From the NCBI RefSeq assembly GCF_037975245.1, contig NC_092578.1, positions 16,622,821-16,686,820 of the forward strand: 64,000 nucleotides of DNA. The letters run 5' to 3'. The notes beneath the pieces are model-generated. The model was not told where the DNA came from. It saw only the letters and a list, made by a program, of their open reading frames with translations, and made no database searches. The stretch comes from Apostichopus japonicus (Eukaryota > Echinodermata > Holothuroidea > Aspidochirotida > Stichopodidae). A program made the translations under genes and the position numbers. Positions 50,101 through 61,995 of this stretch are shown here, piece after piece; position 1 is the first letter of the stretch; every line of letters starts with the position of its first letter.

Positions 50101-53100
50101 CTGACAATTAGACATTGGCTTGTGTGCAACAAATGCCTTTAGTGATTGGTCTATAATGTGCACGAAAAAAAAAATCAAATGATGTAAGCTGTAAATAGTT
50201 TACAACAACAAAATTACTGTTAAATTTTGAAGCAGATTAACTAAGAAAAAAAAAGAAAGAAAAAAAAATTGAAGCAGGAAAGTTTTGCCGCAGACTAGTT
50301 TCCATCTATGCTGGCCTAGGCATCATGCACTGCACACTACTGTTCACGGTGGTATACAACTCCCTTTACATAGCGTCTATGAAAATGTTATGGGCTATGA
50401 ACAAGCTGTGATTGTCAGAAACCAATGTAAAGTCAAACGAGTGCCTAGAGAGAATGTGCAAGAATATATAACACACTTTTAACTGATTTAATTTTGAGGT
50501 CCATAAATGATGTAGAAAATATGACGTATAGATCTCAATGACACAAAAACACGCCCCCTAATAGGTCTAGTTTTACTTGCAACGTTTATGAGCCTCTGTC
50601 GTAAGTTAACCATTTACAGAACTTACCCAAAGCAATTTTATCCAAAGTTTTATTCAAAGTTGAACAAAATGTTCTTTTTCCCCCAACCACTATAAGCAAG
50701 TTGGCCCAACCCCAGCCAGTTTCGACTCCTCTCCTATTACAGTAGGTAAATAACTTTTTACACAATGTCGATTAAAACTCAGGCACCAATGGCTACTTTT
50801 GATGAAGTATATAGTTTACACTCACAAAAAATTTAACTGAAGCATGTGGTCAAAGGGACTGCAAAAATTTATGCATGTTTGCGATGAAGAAATTATTGTG
50901 GTGTGAATGTACAGTTTACTTTAGCAATTCTCCAAGTGGAGAGAACAAACATACTGTGAGATGAAAAATCCTTTTCAGTATCAGAGATGTTAGCTCCCAC
51001 AAAATTCCTAAATTGTCATAACTCATAACATTTTGTGATCAAAAGAATGATTCAAATATACATGATACTCTTAGAAAGAAATTCAACTACAACTTCCTAC
51101 CATCAGTGTTTCTTGTCATATATGTGTCAACAAGACTGAATATTAATATATTTGAGTGCACACATATTATTTAGGAGGACTAATTCTGAATCTCTTTTGG
51201 TCAAGTTCAAAATTCATCAGCTGAAGGTAGAATGCTTAAGTCTCTGATGCAAAATAGAATTTCGAAAATAACATTGCCTTAAATATTGAGAATAACCCAA
51301 AGGCCTTCTTTTCTTATGTCAGCTGGTCAAAGCAGAAAGTTAAAGATGCATTTGTTTCACTTAGGGCACCACATGCAGATAAAATAGTTACTGATAGTCA
51401 GGATCTTGCAGATCATTTGAACAACTATTTTGTGTTGGTTTTCTACAAGGGAAGATATGAGTAGTATTCCAGATTTTCAGGGGGAAAGTGATAGGTCTAA
51501 ACTGGATACGGTCTTATTTTCGGATGAAGTTGTCTTAAAGGAGCTGCTTTGTCTAAATGTTTCTATAGCTTCTGGACCTGATGCAATTCATCCGCATTTG
51601 TTGAAGGCTTTTGCACACCATTTCTGAATTCCACTCTCATTGGTTTTTAGTAAATTTATGAATGAAGGTTAAATATGTTCCTAACGACTGGAGATGTGCT
51701 AATATTACCCCAATTTTCAAGAAGGGTGATAAGTCTAAGCCCTGTAATTACAGGCCCGTTAGTTTCACTAGTAATGTTTTGTAAGGTCATGGAGTCTATT
51801 GTTAAAAAGTCTATGGTCAGTCACTACAGTAGTCAGTCAGAGTCTCAACACGGCTTATGTCAAGAAAGGTCTTGTCTCACTAAATATTCTTGAGTTTATG
51901 GACGATGTAACAAGCTCACTAAATAGGCAGAAGTCTGTAGATGTTGTGCTCCTGGACTACCAGAAGGCCTTTGATAAAGTTCCCCACCAGCGTCTTTTAC
52001 TTAGGCTGAAGTGTATGGGTGTCAATGGGAATTTACTATCTTGGATCGAGAATTGGCTAGGTAATATGGAAACAGTTGGTGGTAATTAAAGGCTGTGCTT
52101 CTTCTTGGCAGGACGTTACTAGTGGGGCTCCATAAGGGTCCGTTTTGGGTCCCTTGTTTTTTGTTGCCTATATAAATGACATTGATGAAGATATTTTGTG
52201 TACAGCTAAGAAGTTTGCTGATGAAATCAAATTGTATTCTGAGGTCTCTTCAAAAAGCGATTCTGAGAAATTTCAAATGGATTTGGATTCGGTTTTGTCC
52301 TGGTCTCAGGGATGGCAAATGCTTTTTAATATTGATAAATGCAACGTGATGCATATTGGTAGTAGCAATCAAAAGTATTCCTATAATCTTAATAGTGAGG
52401 AGTTACATGAGGTCTTTCCCGCCTTAGGTATCTACATTGACTCATCTCTGCAACCTTCTAAACATTGTCTAGAAGCTACTAAAACAGGTTATAGTTTTAG
52501 GTATACTCAAGAGGAACTTCAGTTTTCTGGAAGAGGACATAGTTGTTAGGTTTAATAAGCAGTAGGTTAGGACTCATCTTTTTTCTCTCCTATAGGGTCC
52601 TTGATGGGGACTTGAGGTGTCTCTCCTGATCCTTTTTTTCTACTAAACTAAACTAACGTAAGGCCTTCGAGACAAAGCAATTTATGAATGAATTGAAACT
52701 GATTGTTTCATGTTGTTATAAAAACAATATTACACAAGAGGCATAATCTATGTACCCTTTTCTTCATCTCAAACTTTGCCTCTACCATAAGGTGACCATA
52801 TTTGCCTGACTGGAATCAGGGACATTTATTCGTGACTGATATGGTGGAGGAGTCAAAGGGGTCTTTGGAAAATTTTCAAGTGCCTAAGGTGCTTAGATGT
52901 AAAATGGTGATACTTAGAAGCACTTTTTAAATCAATTTTATTTTCAAAAATGTAGCTTTTTCTTAGATTCAATTTACTTACTTTAAGAAGAGTGCTAGGC
53001 TAGATCGATCTAGCATATTCCACTTTACACTGGCCCACTTGAAAAACTGGTTAGTTCCCTTCTGAGACTGCACACTTGACTAAATTTTGTTTTTTACAAT

Positions 53101-53877
53101 TATTTTACTAATAATGTGGGATATTTTCGAAATTCTTGAACATTTTGACGAATCGGGGACCTTTTCGGGGACACTTGTTCATCGGGGACAGCACACTGTA
53201 ATCGGGGACTCTGTTCACCTTACTCTACCAACATATCAGACAGTATGGTGACATATACTTACCTGAAAACGAGAGAGTAATGTCAGAGATGTTATTTCGG
53301 AGATCCTGCTACAGTCAAAAACTTTACTTTTGGGCAACTATGCCCTCTATCTCCCTAGTCTGATATCACATCATATTATTTTGGTGGGGGGGGGGGGGGG
53401 GGTTGTGCCCGTTACATATGCTTTGCATAGGCCTTGTCGTGAGTGTGTTACTTGGGGATTGCTTCCTCTTGCGTCCGCATGAAGCAAACTATTTGAAGGT
53501 TTTGCAACCCTGGCTGAGAGATCCTGCAGCAAATCTGAAATGAACATTCTATGAACAAAGATGTCTGTAAATTAGCTTGATTGAAATTAGGTCATTAGTT
53601 TGTACATTGCTAAAATTGCAGCAAAACAGTTGATCTTATACAAAATGCTGGCTTTGCTGAATTTCTTACCAATTTGTCTTTTTCCTCTCACCTCCAGGTT
53701 GCTCGGGCTGTCAGTATTGGGGATTGGGACAGGGCTGAATGGGGCTCCGCCTCAGCTCGCAGGTGTGTGTGCGCGTCCTTTTGGACAGGATTGGTTATCA
53801 ACCTGGTAATGGCCATATATGTTGTGATCTTTGACCCGAAAATAGTGCACGAATGGGTAGATGAAATGTTACCATGA
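44174..53877 (+). CDS. CD225/dispanin family (IFITM-like) membrane protein, gene C
   Basis: Exons 44174-44189, 45884-45957, 49535-49672 and 53698-53877 (135 aa), GT-AG with the same phases as A and B. The tail has PPQY at 24-27. CD225 core: [20 protein letters not shown] with Cys 62-63, then loop [25 protein letters not shown] and a final helix of about 20 residues. The C-terminal tail [15 protein letters not shown] is longer and more acidic than in A and B. Exon 3 is one codon shorter, and exons 3 and 4 are strongly diverged, so this is the older paralogue. Its introns have grown by insertions, including a LINE, DR1 repeats and hAT-like elements, but the reading frame is intact. Confidence 0.9.
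44690..45260. repeat. DR1-bearing tandem repeat array, gene C intron 1 (about 4 units)
   Basis: Units of about 135-145 bp share TTGATGTGTAGAAGTACCAC, GAGGTCAAAGGTCATTTG and TGTGAAAACCTTGTAAACAC. AGGTCAAAGGTCA occurs at 44758 and 45038, and AGTTCAAAGGTCA at 44893. A decayed fourth lies near 45179. A and B lack the array. Confidence 0.9.
45884..45957 (+). CDS. Gene C exon 2 (PPxY exon)
   Basis: 74 nt: [20 protein letters not shown], then QYDTE. All five base differences from gene A change an amino acid. Confidence 0.88.
46126..46508. mobile_element. hAT-type MITE in gene C intron 2
   Basis: CACCCTCC flanks it at 46118-46125 and 46509-46516. The left end is CAGTAGCGGAGCGTCC; the right, on minus, is the more decayed CGATGGCAGGGCTAAGG. 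Genes A and B have the empty site. Confidence 0.78.
46660..49098. other. 2.4-kb stretch in gene C intron 2 absent from A and B
   Basis: A and B run directly across this point. No clear terminal repeats, coding domain or known family was recognised. Short open frames at 48465-48917 match nothing I know. It may be an unidentified insertion or several. Confidence 0.5.
49535..49672 (+). CDS. Gene C exon 3
   Basis: 46 codons: [20 protein letters not shown], then [20 protein letters not shown]. Acceptor CATAG; donor GTAAGT. Confidence 0.92.
49673..51229. other. Gene C intron 3, 5' part
   Basis: The first 250 bp are homologous to A and B and include the empty hAT site TTACCTAT at 49833-49840. The rest, to the LINE, is AT-rich with no recognised feature. 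Confidence 0.55.
51230..52657 (+). mobile_element. Broken LINE (CR1/jockey-like), reverse transcriptase region
   Basis: Translated pieces in several frames give ordered reverse-transcriptase motifs: [52 protein letters not shown] and [12 protein letters not shown]. The catalytic FADD is FADE here. At least four frame changes or stops interrupt it (for example a TGA near 51625), and the 5' part including any endonuclease is missing. The 3' end is a short ACTAA microsatellite. It lies in gene C intron 3, sense strand. Confidence 0.9.
52788..53222. mobile_element. hAT-like element (TAAGGTGACC ends), gene C intron 3
   Basis: Perfect 8-bp duplication CTCTACCA at 52780-52787 and 53223-53230. Left end TAAGGTGACCATATTT; right, on minus, TAAGGTGAACAGAG. 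CGGGGAC motifs recur near the right end. Same family as 21683-22289. Confidence 0.85.
53386..53402 (+). repeat. 17-base G run in gene C intron 3
   Basis: Uninterrupted G tract, about 300 bp before exon 4. It could form a quadruplex in RNA; no other meaning was seen. Confidence 0.9.
53698..53877 (+). CDS. Gene C exon 4
   Basis: 59 codons plus [43 protein letters not shown] and so on. The acceptor is CTCCAG. Confidence 0.92.
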   Translation, partial: VARAVSIGDWDRAEWGSASARRCVCASFWTGLVINLVMAIYVVIFDPKIVHEWVDEMLP

Positions 53878-53923
53878 TTCAATTTGTAGATTATTGGTGA
53901 CTGTTAAAATATTCCTGCTTTGA

Positions 53924-53929
53924 ATTAAA
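53924..53929 (+). terminator. Gene C poly(A) signal ATTAAA
   Basis: The position matches AATAAA in A and B, here the common variant ATTAAA. Confidence 0.55.
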
Positions 53930-54310
53930 AAGTAATAAGATAAAGATTTAGATTATTCAAAAAGTTGCCTGAAATGGTTTTATCAGTTTTCCTGATATGT
54001 GAAGAAACTTTTGTCCCAGAGTATCTTAAATTTTCTTTGTCATATAATTTGTCTAGAATTATAAAATACTTATGTGAATTTACTTCTTTGTAATCATATA
54101 TATGTATGTATATTTACATATATATATATATATTTCGAGATCCGGCTTTAGGAATCACGAATAATTTTGAGTTGGTTAGACTCATGTTTGATCTCAAGAG
54201 TAAGGCAAATAAATCACCAAAACAGAACTAGCATTGTTCGATACAGGTGACAAACGCCTACAGTGGAGTTGCGACCTTCCTTACCGGTTTCGAACCTCTG
54301 GACATACAAT

Positions 54311-54440
54311 CAGCGTCCATAGCCTATTGGTTAGGGTGTCCGCATATAAAGCTGGAGGGCTGGGTTTTGAATCCCGATGGAGGCTGGAAGTTTTTTCACT
54401 GTTCTGGATTTTACAAAACATTACGATTTCAATTACATAA
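54311..54440 (+). mobile_element. tRNA-like SINE fragment downstream of gene C
   Basis: A-box-like TAGCCTATTGGTTAGGGTG and B-box-like GGTTTTGAATCCC, followed by an unrelated tail and a TA tract. It is absent downstream of A and B. Confidence 0.6.
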
Positions 54441-54483
<43 letters not shown>

Positions 54484-54823
54484 GCTATTTTTCAAAGTAT
54501 GAGATATACTTTTTCCCCCAGAAATTTCCGAAAATGAGAATTGATAGAGTGGGCAGACTGATTGCAATACATAAGTATTTCTGGCTCTAGCTCTAGTGAT
54601 CTTGTACTCTTCTGAAATTACCGTCAGTAGTTTTCAATTGCTTCTATTAAAGTGATTCATTCGTTTGTCTTGACAAAGTAGAGATTCTTGTAGTCTCGTG
54701 GATTGGATGGAGGATTGATTACACGTATTATATAAGGAGAGAAGATGTATCATAAAATATAAATGCAACAATAATGAACAATAGTGCAGAGCTTTATATA
54801 GACCATTTCCTACGTCTCATTAA

Positions 54824-55342
54824 AGGATTGATTCAGGTGTTTGACATGTCTATTTTGTATGAAAGAGCACAAAAAGAACAGTGAAGAAACTACCATGATA
54901 GCATGCTCTGTTAAGGAGATATGACACTTTGAAGATATCAAAATTGACTGGTGTAGAAAGACTTACTGTGAGGGTGTGATGTCACATCCTCACTACCTTA
55001 ACATTTGTGAATATATTTCTTTAAAAATTATTTACAATTTTTAACACATTTGAAAAAAATATAATAAAAAATTCTTCAGATGTTTAATCTCAAATACTTC
55101 CTTTGACAAATACAGTATGAGATCTCCTGACATATCTTTTGCTTGAAAATCATGAAATCTCACAAAATATTTAGAGAAAAAAACAAAGTCAAATTTCAGC
55201 AGTTTCTACACAATCTGAGGAAACTTTACAATTGAATATCTATATAACTAAAAAAGATATTTGAACATTTTTTTCACCATTGTGTTTCTTGTATTGTCCT
55301 CTTTCATATAACATAAACATGTACGACAACTGAACCAATCCT
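54824..55342. mobile_element. TTAA-target MITE downstream of gene C
   Basis: TTAA at 54820-54823 and 55343-55346. Ends AGGATTGATTCAGGTG (left) and, on minus, AGGATTGGTTCAGTTG (right). A and B have a single TTAA at the homologous place (CTAATTAAGAAG). No coding. Confidence 0.87.
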
Positions 55343-55784
55343 TTAAGAAATTAGAAAACATGAATTTGTTTTTGTCTGATATAGAGGAATACTTTCTAAT
55401 CGTCCTTGTGAAGTTTTTGTTCAGTTCTGATGTACTTTTTTTCTTGAGAGAGATTTCAAGTTTAATACTGTCATAGAATAGAATGCTTCCCTTACTTTTG
55501 AAGAAGAAACATAAGCTTCTTTGTATGGTCTCATTGTTTTTGTCATAAATCTTGCTTGATCTTTTGAGGCTTTCATAAGTGATATTCTGGTCGCAATACA
55601 TTATTTGGTTCTGTGATTCCATTACACTTGAGTTGGATTCAGAATACAGACTGCCATTGGTTTGTAATATCAGAAACGGCTTAAACATGTAATCAAACTT
55701 CTGATTAACATTTCAGGGGAGTTTGTGTTGATAAGTGTTAGTTCAGTATGAAATGGATAATGCAAAATATTATTCAATTATGTA

Positions 55785-56249
55785 CAGGGGGGTAGGAGCT
55801 GGGGGCACTGGGGGCATGTGATCCCCACTTTTTTCCAAAATAGCAAATGTGCCCTACTGGCATATATAAAATGTGCCCCTTTAATGAAGAACTGTCTTTT
55901 GGATTTCTTAAGCCTTTGTTAATTTTAATGTTTTATTTGAATTATTTATTTTTATATTGTACATGCTAAGGATTTAACCGAGGTTGCTAAAGACTTTTGT
56001 TCAAGGAATGAACACAGGAGGAAACTTTTTGGAAAGTTCTAAATTATGGATGGACAGAAGTACAGATGTAGGTTGATAGAGTCACATGCAACATAATAAT
56101 ATTGATAGCATACTAACACATCATATATATTTTAGTGACATGGCCGGTGGGTATTGGTTTATAGCATAACCAGTGGTGGTTGTGGAACGAGAAAGTGCCC
56201 CTCTGATGTTGTGCCCCCCCCCACTTTTGGGAAGCTTCATACCCCCCTG
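55785..56249. mobile_element. hAT-type MITE (CAGGGGGGTA ends) downstream of gene C
   Basis: ATTATGTA at 55777-55784 and 56250-56257. Left CAGGGGGGTAGGAGC; right, on minus, CAGGGGGGTATGAAGC. It is 465 bp, non-coding and absent from A and B. Confidence 0.88.
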
Positions 56250-56639
56250 ATTATGTAAGTGTTTCTATTTATTACAAAAATGAAACTATCATAGTTGGAC
56301 CAGTTTTGTATCATTTTTTCTCTCTGTTCTTACTACACGAAAAAACTATGTTCTGCCATTTACTGCTATCTCGATCAAGAAACATTTATAAAAAAGAAAG
56401 AAATACTATAACCCAAAAGTAGGAGTTAAAACCTCTGTCTTTCATAATGAAATATGACTTTCTCTTCTTCTTTTTTAAATGTATCACCTCTTTGTAAGGT
56501 CAAGAAATTTATCCATTATAGTTCTAGTGAACTACATTTTTCTATTTTACTAAAAAATAAAATTCCTGGTGAAATTATATTTTTGTCCTGGATGTTATTT
56601 CTTTGTTTTCGATGATACACATTAAACCATTGCATTCAT

Positions 56640-57610
56640 GAGGGCGTATGTGTGTACATTTTTGACGCCCAGCTCTTAAACACGATATCTGAAGAAGGGA
56701 TGGTCGCACCAATATCATATTGGTGTGTAGAAGTACCACATTGAGTATAAGAAGCCTATTGTTTTTTGTGGAGGTCAAAGGTCATTTGGGGTCAAATTGT
56801 GAAAACAAACCTGATAATTCAAGGAGGGAAGCATGGGCCAGACCTCATATTTGGTGTGTAGAAGTACCACATTAAGTACAAGAAGTCTATTGCTTTTGGT
56901 GGAGGTCATTGGGGTCACCAGGGTTCAAATTGTGAAAACCTTGTAAACATGATACCTCAATAGTGGAAGCTTGCGCAGATCTCATACAATGAGTAAAAGA
57001 AGCCTATCGATTTTGGTGGAGGTCAAAGGTCATTTGGGGACAAAAGGTAAACCGTGAAAGCCTTATAAACATGATATTGCAAGAAGGGAACCTTGGACAG
57101 ATCTCATATTTGGTTTGTAGATGAACAATATCAAAATTAAGGAGCTGGTTATTGCTTTTGGTGGAGGTTAAAGGTCATTTGAAGTCAATAAACTCCTTAT
57201 ATTTACTTTACTCCCCCCTTTCCTGTCTCTACACTAACACACCTTCCTAAACATAATATCGCAAGGGAAGCTTGGACAGATCGCATATTTGGTATGTAAT
57301 TGCACCACATTGAGTACAAGAAGCATAATGTTGTGGGCGGAGGTCAATGGTCGTTTGAGTTCACCAGGGGTCAGATTGTGAAACCATTTTTGACACAATA
57401 TTTCAGTAAGGACAGATGTCATATTTAGTATGTTGATGTTTCTATACATTTAGTCCAAAAGCCTGTTTTTGAGGTCAATGGTCATTTCAGGACAGTCTGT
57501 GTCATTGTAGATTCCTTGTTTGTCACATCACACTACTTTTCACTGTATTACTAAGATCAAGTATGTTGTACACCCTCACTATACATTTCGTCAGATCCAT
57601 GACAAAATCC
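56640..57610. repeat. Second DR1-bearing repeat array, about 7 units
   Basis: Related to the array at 44690. AGGTCAAAGGTCA at 56772 and 57020; AGGTTAAAGGTCA at 57165; AGGTCAATGGTCG at 57340; AGGTCAATGGTCA at 57472. Spacing is about 117-175 bp. Both arrays end in ACCCTCACTATACATT followed by CGTCAGAT. It is inserted in the region homologous to the downstream DNA of A and B. Confidence 0.88.
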
Positions 57611-57710
57611 CTCTCATGTTAGGTCATTGAACACACAATGCAATTTTGCATTCTGGTTAAGTCTTAGAAGAAAATGTGTAACACTTGAAGAGCTCATGAT
57701 AATGGCATCA

Positions 57711-58328
57711 TTTGGTTTCAAGTAGCGCTGAGAATTACGTTCTTGTTTCTACTGTTGGTGTTTTAAATGGAAATGAAACCTTGACTGCTCCTTAAAAGCA
57801 CCATTTTTGAGTTGATTAAAAGATGAATTTGGGCGGTTTTTGTGATGTGATGTAAGACTGTTAAAACACAATGCTGTCAGTGCAGGTTATATTTCTAGAC
57901 CTCTTTCATTTTTTTGTCCCTTTAAACATCTGTGGCTTATCAATTAAAGTGGCTGAATTGCTTAGTCTAAAACAGTGAAACCATAAGGTGGTCAGTTCCT
58001 CAGAACTAACACAAAATTCAAGAAGGAAACAATATTCATTTTGATCACCTCAAAATAAGGTGTTTACAATACAAATGTTGGATATCATCTAAATGTGCTT
58101 TGTAACCTATATGAAGTTTTTTATTTATTTATTTTTATTTACTTTTTTTATGAAGTTAAAGGAACATGTTTGGGTTAAGAATGTTGAGTTTGTGGTTGAG
58201 AATGCATAAAACAATGGATCTGCATTCAGCAGCTGACGTCATTGGCAATTTAGCATTAAAGGAGCCTTCCAGAGAATTAGCATTACTTGTTGGACTATGA
58301 CATATCGCTAAACGTCTGCCCTATTTGC
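57711..58328. other. Start of unduplicated flank
   Basis: Homology with the A and B downstream regions stops near 57710. No gene or repeat was recognised up to the transposon. Confidence 0.5.
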
Positions 58329-58510
58329 CAGTGTCACACTACAGCGACATCGGATCGGAAACTGATCCGACATTAAATCGCTCCTATAAATCGGATCCGG
58401 GAACAGGTCACACTACAGCGATGTTTAAATGCAGTGTGTAATTCTAGGTAGCAACCTGTGTGCGTGCGTACATCTGAACTTCAATGCAACTCAGTTATTA
58501 AGTGAGAAAT

Positions 58511-58794
58511 ATGGCAGACCACGAAATGGACGAAGATATGCTCCTCTATCAATTACGGAGGCGGAACAGTGAGAGATGTCCCCGATTGTGGGTACATGCA
58601 ATACATGAAAAGTGGGAGGAGCTCGGCGAGCTACCACACTCTGGTAAGAGAACTTTCTAGTCACAAAGACAAGTTCTACAACTACTTTAGAATGAACGAG
58701 GACCAGTTTAACCACATTTTGGACCTAGTACAAGATGACCTCAAAAGACAAGTGATGCAGCTCAGAAAACCAATTTCTGCTCTTTTTGTCTCAG
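58511..58794 (+). pseudogene. Harbinger transposase N-terminal exon, frameshifted
   Basis: MADHEMDEDMLLYQLRRR and RLWVHAIHEKWEELGE in one frame; then, after a shift near 58617, SYHTLVRELSSHKDKFYNYF, RMNEDQFNHIL and RKPISALF in another. This is the HARBI1-like N-terminus. A donor GTAAGC follows at 58795. The catalytic domain was not found downstream. Confidence 0.7.
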
Positions 58795-58819
58795 GTAAGC
58801 AAGCATTGATATTGATGTA

Positions 58820-60300
58820 ATGAAGTCTACTTTTAAGGCAAAAATTGCCGCAATTGGGCCACTATCTTTGCCGTTGTGTAATATTATCAAACGATATCAA
58901 GGAAGGAAGTATGTCTTAAAAGATGGGAAACAGAGTAACGTAGAGGGAGGGCTGGAGATCTGCATTAAAACTCGAATACCTTCCCTGAAACGGTAAATTG
59001 GCAGACCTGAAAAATAAAAGTGATCTGCCATTGTAAAAAGTTAATCTGGCACTGTGTCAGACCTTGCTACCATCCAAGTACGGGGGGACATGAAGGAAAT
59101 GGGGGATTATGTAGAATGTTTGAAACTGACTTGGGTGTGTTTCCAGCTAGGCGTCAGGCAAAAGCTAGGGCCGCCAGAGGTAGACCTCAACTGGCTGCAA
59201 TACAGCTGGCTATATTCACTATTGAACACATGTAATCTTCATTTAAATCACTGGCCACTAATTGCATGTTCCTTGATTAGTATTTAGTCAAATAATAATA
59301 ATAATTCTTTTATAAAACAAATATAAAAATATGCTTACAAGAATACGAAAAAGTTTCATATCAACTTCATTCGCTTTATTTTTATTCTCGTCATGACTTT
59401 TCCACTTGTTTTCAACTTTTTTCACCATGTTCCTGTTAACTTGGCATTTTAAGAATCACAAATTATCAAAGGGTGGATCTCATACATTTAAATTGCAATT
59501 AAAATACATGTGCAAACTGTTCATGCATAGTTAAGTATTGGGTCGACTGAGCATAGACTTCCCCGCTTGATGCACCCTGCACTGCTCACCTAGCCTGTTG
59601 CAATTGGCTGCACATGTTCAAAATCTTACCTGACATAAAACAACAGAAAGGGCTAGGGGCCTAGGCCTAGTATTACTGTTAGGCCATATGCCTACTACTA
59701 GTACTAGCACAACTTCATTCTACCAACACTGTGCAATACATTATTAAACATTCCTTCACTTGGCCTAACTTTCACAATATCTCCGCCACTGTTAAGGCTT
59801 GACTGTCAAGTTTGTCGGGAGCCTGTGTTTGATTACATTATACTAAGAAAGTGTAACGTTCGATTCCCTGGTCTTAGTGAAAGTAGAATATAAAGCTGAA
59901 ACATGTACAGAGAGCCATGAAAAGCAACAAACTTCACTTCGAGTTTGACTCAGCTAGTCCTATAGGCTGAGTAATTTGGAAAACAAGTTTTCACGAATTC
60001 CTGACTAAAACAGTGACTTTGCCTACCATAACCACAAGCTTAAAATGATTACTTCATGATAGGTTGCGAAACTTGCGAATGATGTCGAATTTTAGGATCT
60101 TTCTCCGCTTGTGAGCAGCAGCAACCAAACGCAGTGCTGTTGGTCGGCCCGAGGATAAAAGTCAAAAATTATATAGGCCTATTGATATAACACTTAAAGC
60201 ATAGCGATCGCAATACAATAAAGCCTAGATATTCCTAGGTACTCTAAAAATAAAATGCATAACATGAGAGTCCATTTGCGGGGTTTTCAAATCACGAAAA
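58820..60300. other. Interior of the Harbinger-type element
   Basis: Short open frames at 59020-59287 match no domain I recognise. The rest is AT-rich and seemingly non-coding. It may be decayed transposase or later insertion. Confidence 0.4.
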
Positions 60301-60312
60301 CCACGTACTTAC

Positions 60313-60444
60313 CACTCACACCGACGTTTCTACCAATTGAGTCCCATATGTCTCTCTTCCGGGTAGAATCCTTAAAATTCTTGTCGGTTTTGTCGTAGTG
60401 AGGGATTCAACCTCATTAATTAAATCATTTTCCTCGCACGCCAT
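60313..60444 (-). pseudogene. MADF-domain DNA-binding protein of the Harbinger element, frameshifted
   Basis: MACEENDLINEVES, then in a shifted frame YDKTDKNFKDSTRKRDIWDS and IGRNVGVSG, followed by donor GTAAGT. This is the start of a MADF (Myb/SANT-like) domain, the usual partner gene of PIF/Harbinger transposases. Later exons were not identified. Confidence 0.7.
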
Positions 60445-60703
60445 AATGATACTAGGGCCCGTGCTAAGTTGTGACGTCATTTAAAAAAGGGATTGGACAA
60501 CACTGAGCAAAATCGGACAGACGTCCGATAAAAATCGCCCTTCTTGACCAATCATAAAATATTAATCTGTTCGGACAACTTTATCGGAAGACAATCACGA
60601 CAGATATCGATGTAGTGTGACCGTCCTAATAGTAAACCCTCTCTTCTGATTTTTACTGCAAAATTCGGAATCGGATCCGATATCGTTGAAGTTTCACCCA
60701 CTG

Positions 60704-61274
60704 ACCCATTCAAAAAACCCATTTTGAGTTGCCTAAATGGATTGATCGGCTATAGTTCCAATGGAAACTATATTTGTAAAATATTTTAAATGTTTCAAGA
60801 ATAGATATATAAAGCAAATCAGGTAACCATGATATAGTTCGCTGAAATTTATGAGATATTTGTTTTAGGGAAATATTATTCAAATTGACATAGAACTAGA
60901 ACTTAGAAAGTACGTCTGGGATAATAACTATAGTTCATGTGATTGAATAAGTGCATGAAAATCCATGGCGTCTTTACAGCTGTAGATCTATTCAGAAACA
61001 TATGGAACAAGAGAAGTATTTATCAACATACATGTATTTCATACGTTATAGTTAGCACTTTTAAAAATATTGAGTAGAAGTGAAAATAAACATGACTATC
61101 GATATGACCCATTTACTCCTTGCAATTCTTTTGTCAAGAACTGAGATCATAACGTTTTTCTTTATCCATTCTGTCACTTTCATTTCAGAAGTTTCAACAG
61201 GCAACCCCCCCCCCTCCCCCGACCTAGTCCTCATTTCGAGTCACCTGTACATTTCATATGTACAGACTATATCT
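60704..61274. other. Non-coding flank right of the Harbinger-type element
   Basis: AT-rich; nothing recognised apart from a short C run near 61205. Confidence 0.5.
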
Positions 61275-61333
61275 ATCCATCCATCCATCCATCTGTCTGT
61301 CTATCTGTCTATATATATATAATTATATATATA

Positions 61334-61396
<63 letters not shown>
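61275..61396. repeat. Compound microsatellite (CATC)n-(CTGT)n-(TA)n
   Basis: ATCCATCCATCCATC, then CTGTCTGTCTATCTG, then about 85 bp of TA with AATTATAT interruptions. Confidence 0.96.
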
Positions 61397-61399
<3 letters not shown>

Positions 61400-61995
61400 A
61401 ACAGATTTCGACCACGTTGGTCTAACATATGACTATATATTGGTTCAATCGTTAATCTCCTTACATCTCTCTATAAAAACGATATCTTGATTTACAAGTT
61501 TTATTAACAAACTTGTAAAGCTCGCCGTGATCCGGCCATAACAGTGCCCGTACTCTAAGCCAATATATAAAAATGTCTTCTGTTAGCCAAGTCCTTTGAC
61601 TGTATAATTCGCTACCAAACACTATGCTGTACATACGAGTACTAAAGTCTTATAAGGTGCGCCAAATATAGGACTATAATTGCGTATATACATTCAGTCG
61701 ATTCTCTCCAAGAATCCTTTGAACCCATCAGGATAAAAAAGAATAGAAAACACTAATGGTAAAAGTGCTACTGATGGTTCATTCCAAGTTGCAAATAAAG
61801 AAATTTGACATGATTTCACAGCTTGTGAAATACTTTTTGTCTAATCATTTCCAGGTAACACTCCTAGCAATATATTATGTTACGTGTGTATATATATATT
61901 TGTTTGGCAACATACGATGACATATATATATATCAGTTGGATATAATGCCAAAAGATGTACCATATCATCGCAAGAATAAACCGCTAAACACCTT
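61397..61995. other. AT-rich region, no gene seen
   Basis: No coding, RNA or repeat signal beyond short TA tracts near 61890 and 61925. Confidence 0.5.

Larger units (their letters stand above)
58329..60703. mobile_element. Broken PIF/Harbinger-type DNA transposon
   Basis: About 2.4 kb with inverted ends: left CAGTGTCACACTACAGCG, right on minus CAGTGGGTGAAACTTCAACG, each continuing to ATCGGATC. A second inner motif GGTCACACTAC occurs at each end (about 58409 and, inverted, about 60612). It contains an N-terminal Harbinger transposase fragment on plus and a MADF-type gene on minus, the usual two-gene design. No DDE catalytic region was recognised. A TWA target duplication was not seen, so the borders are approximate. 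Confidence 0.72.
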
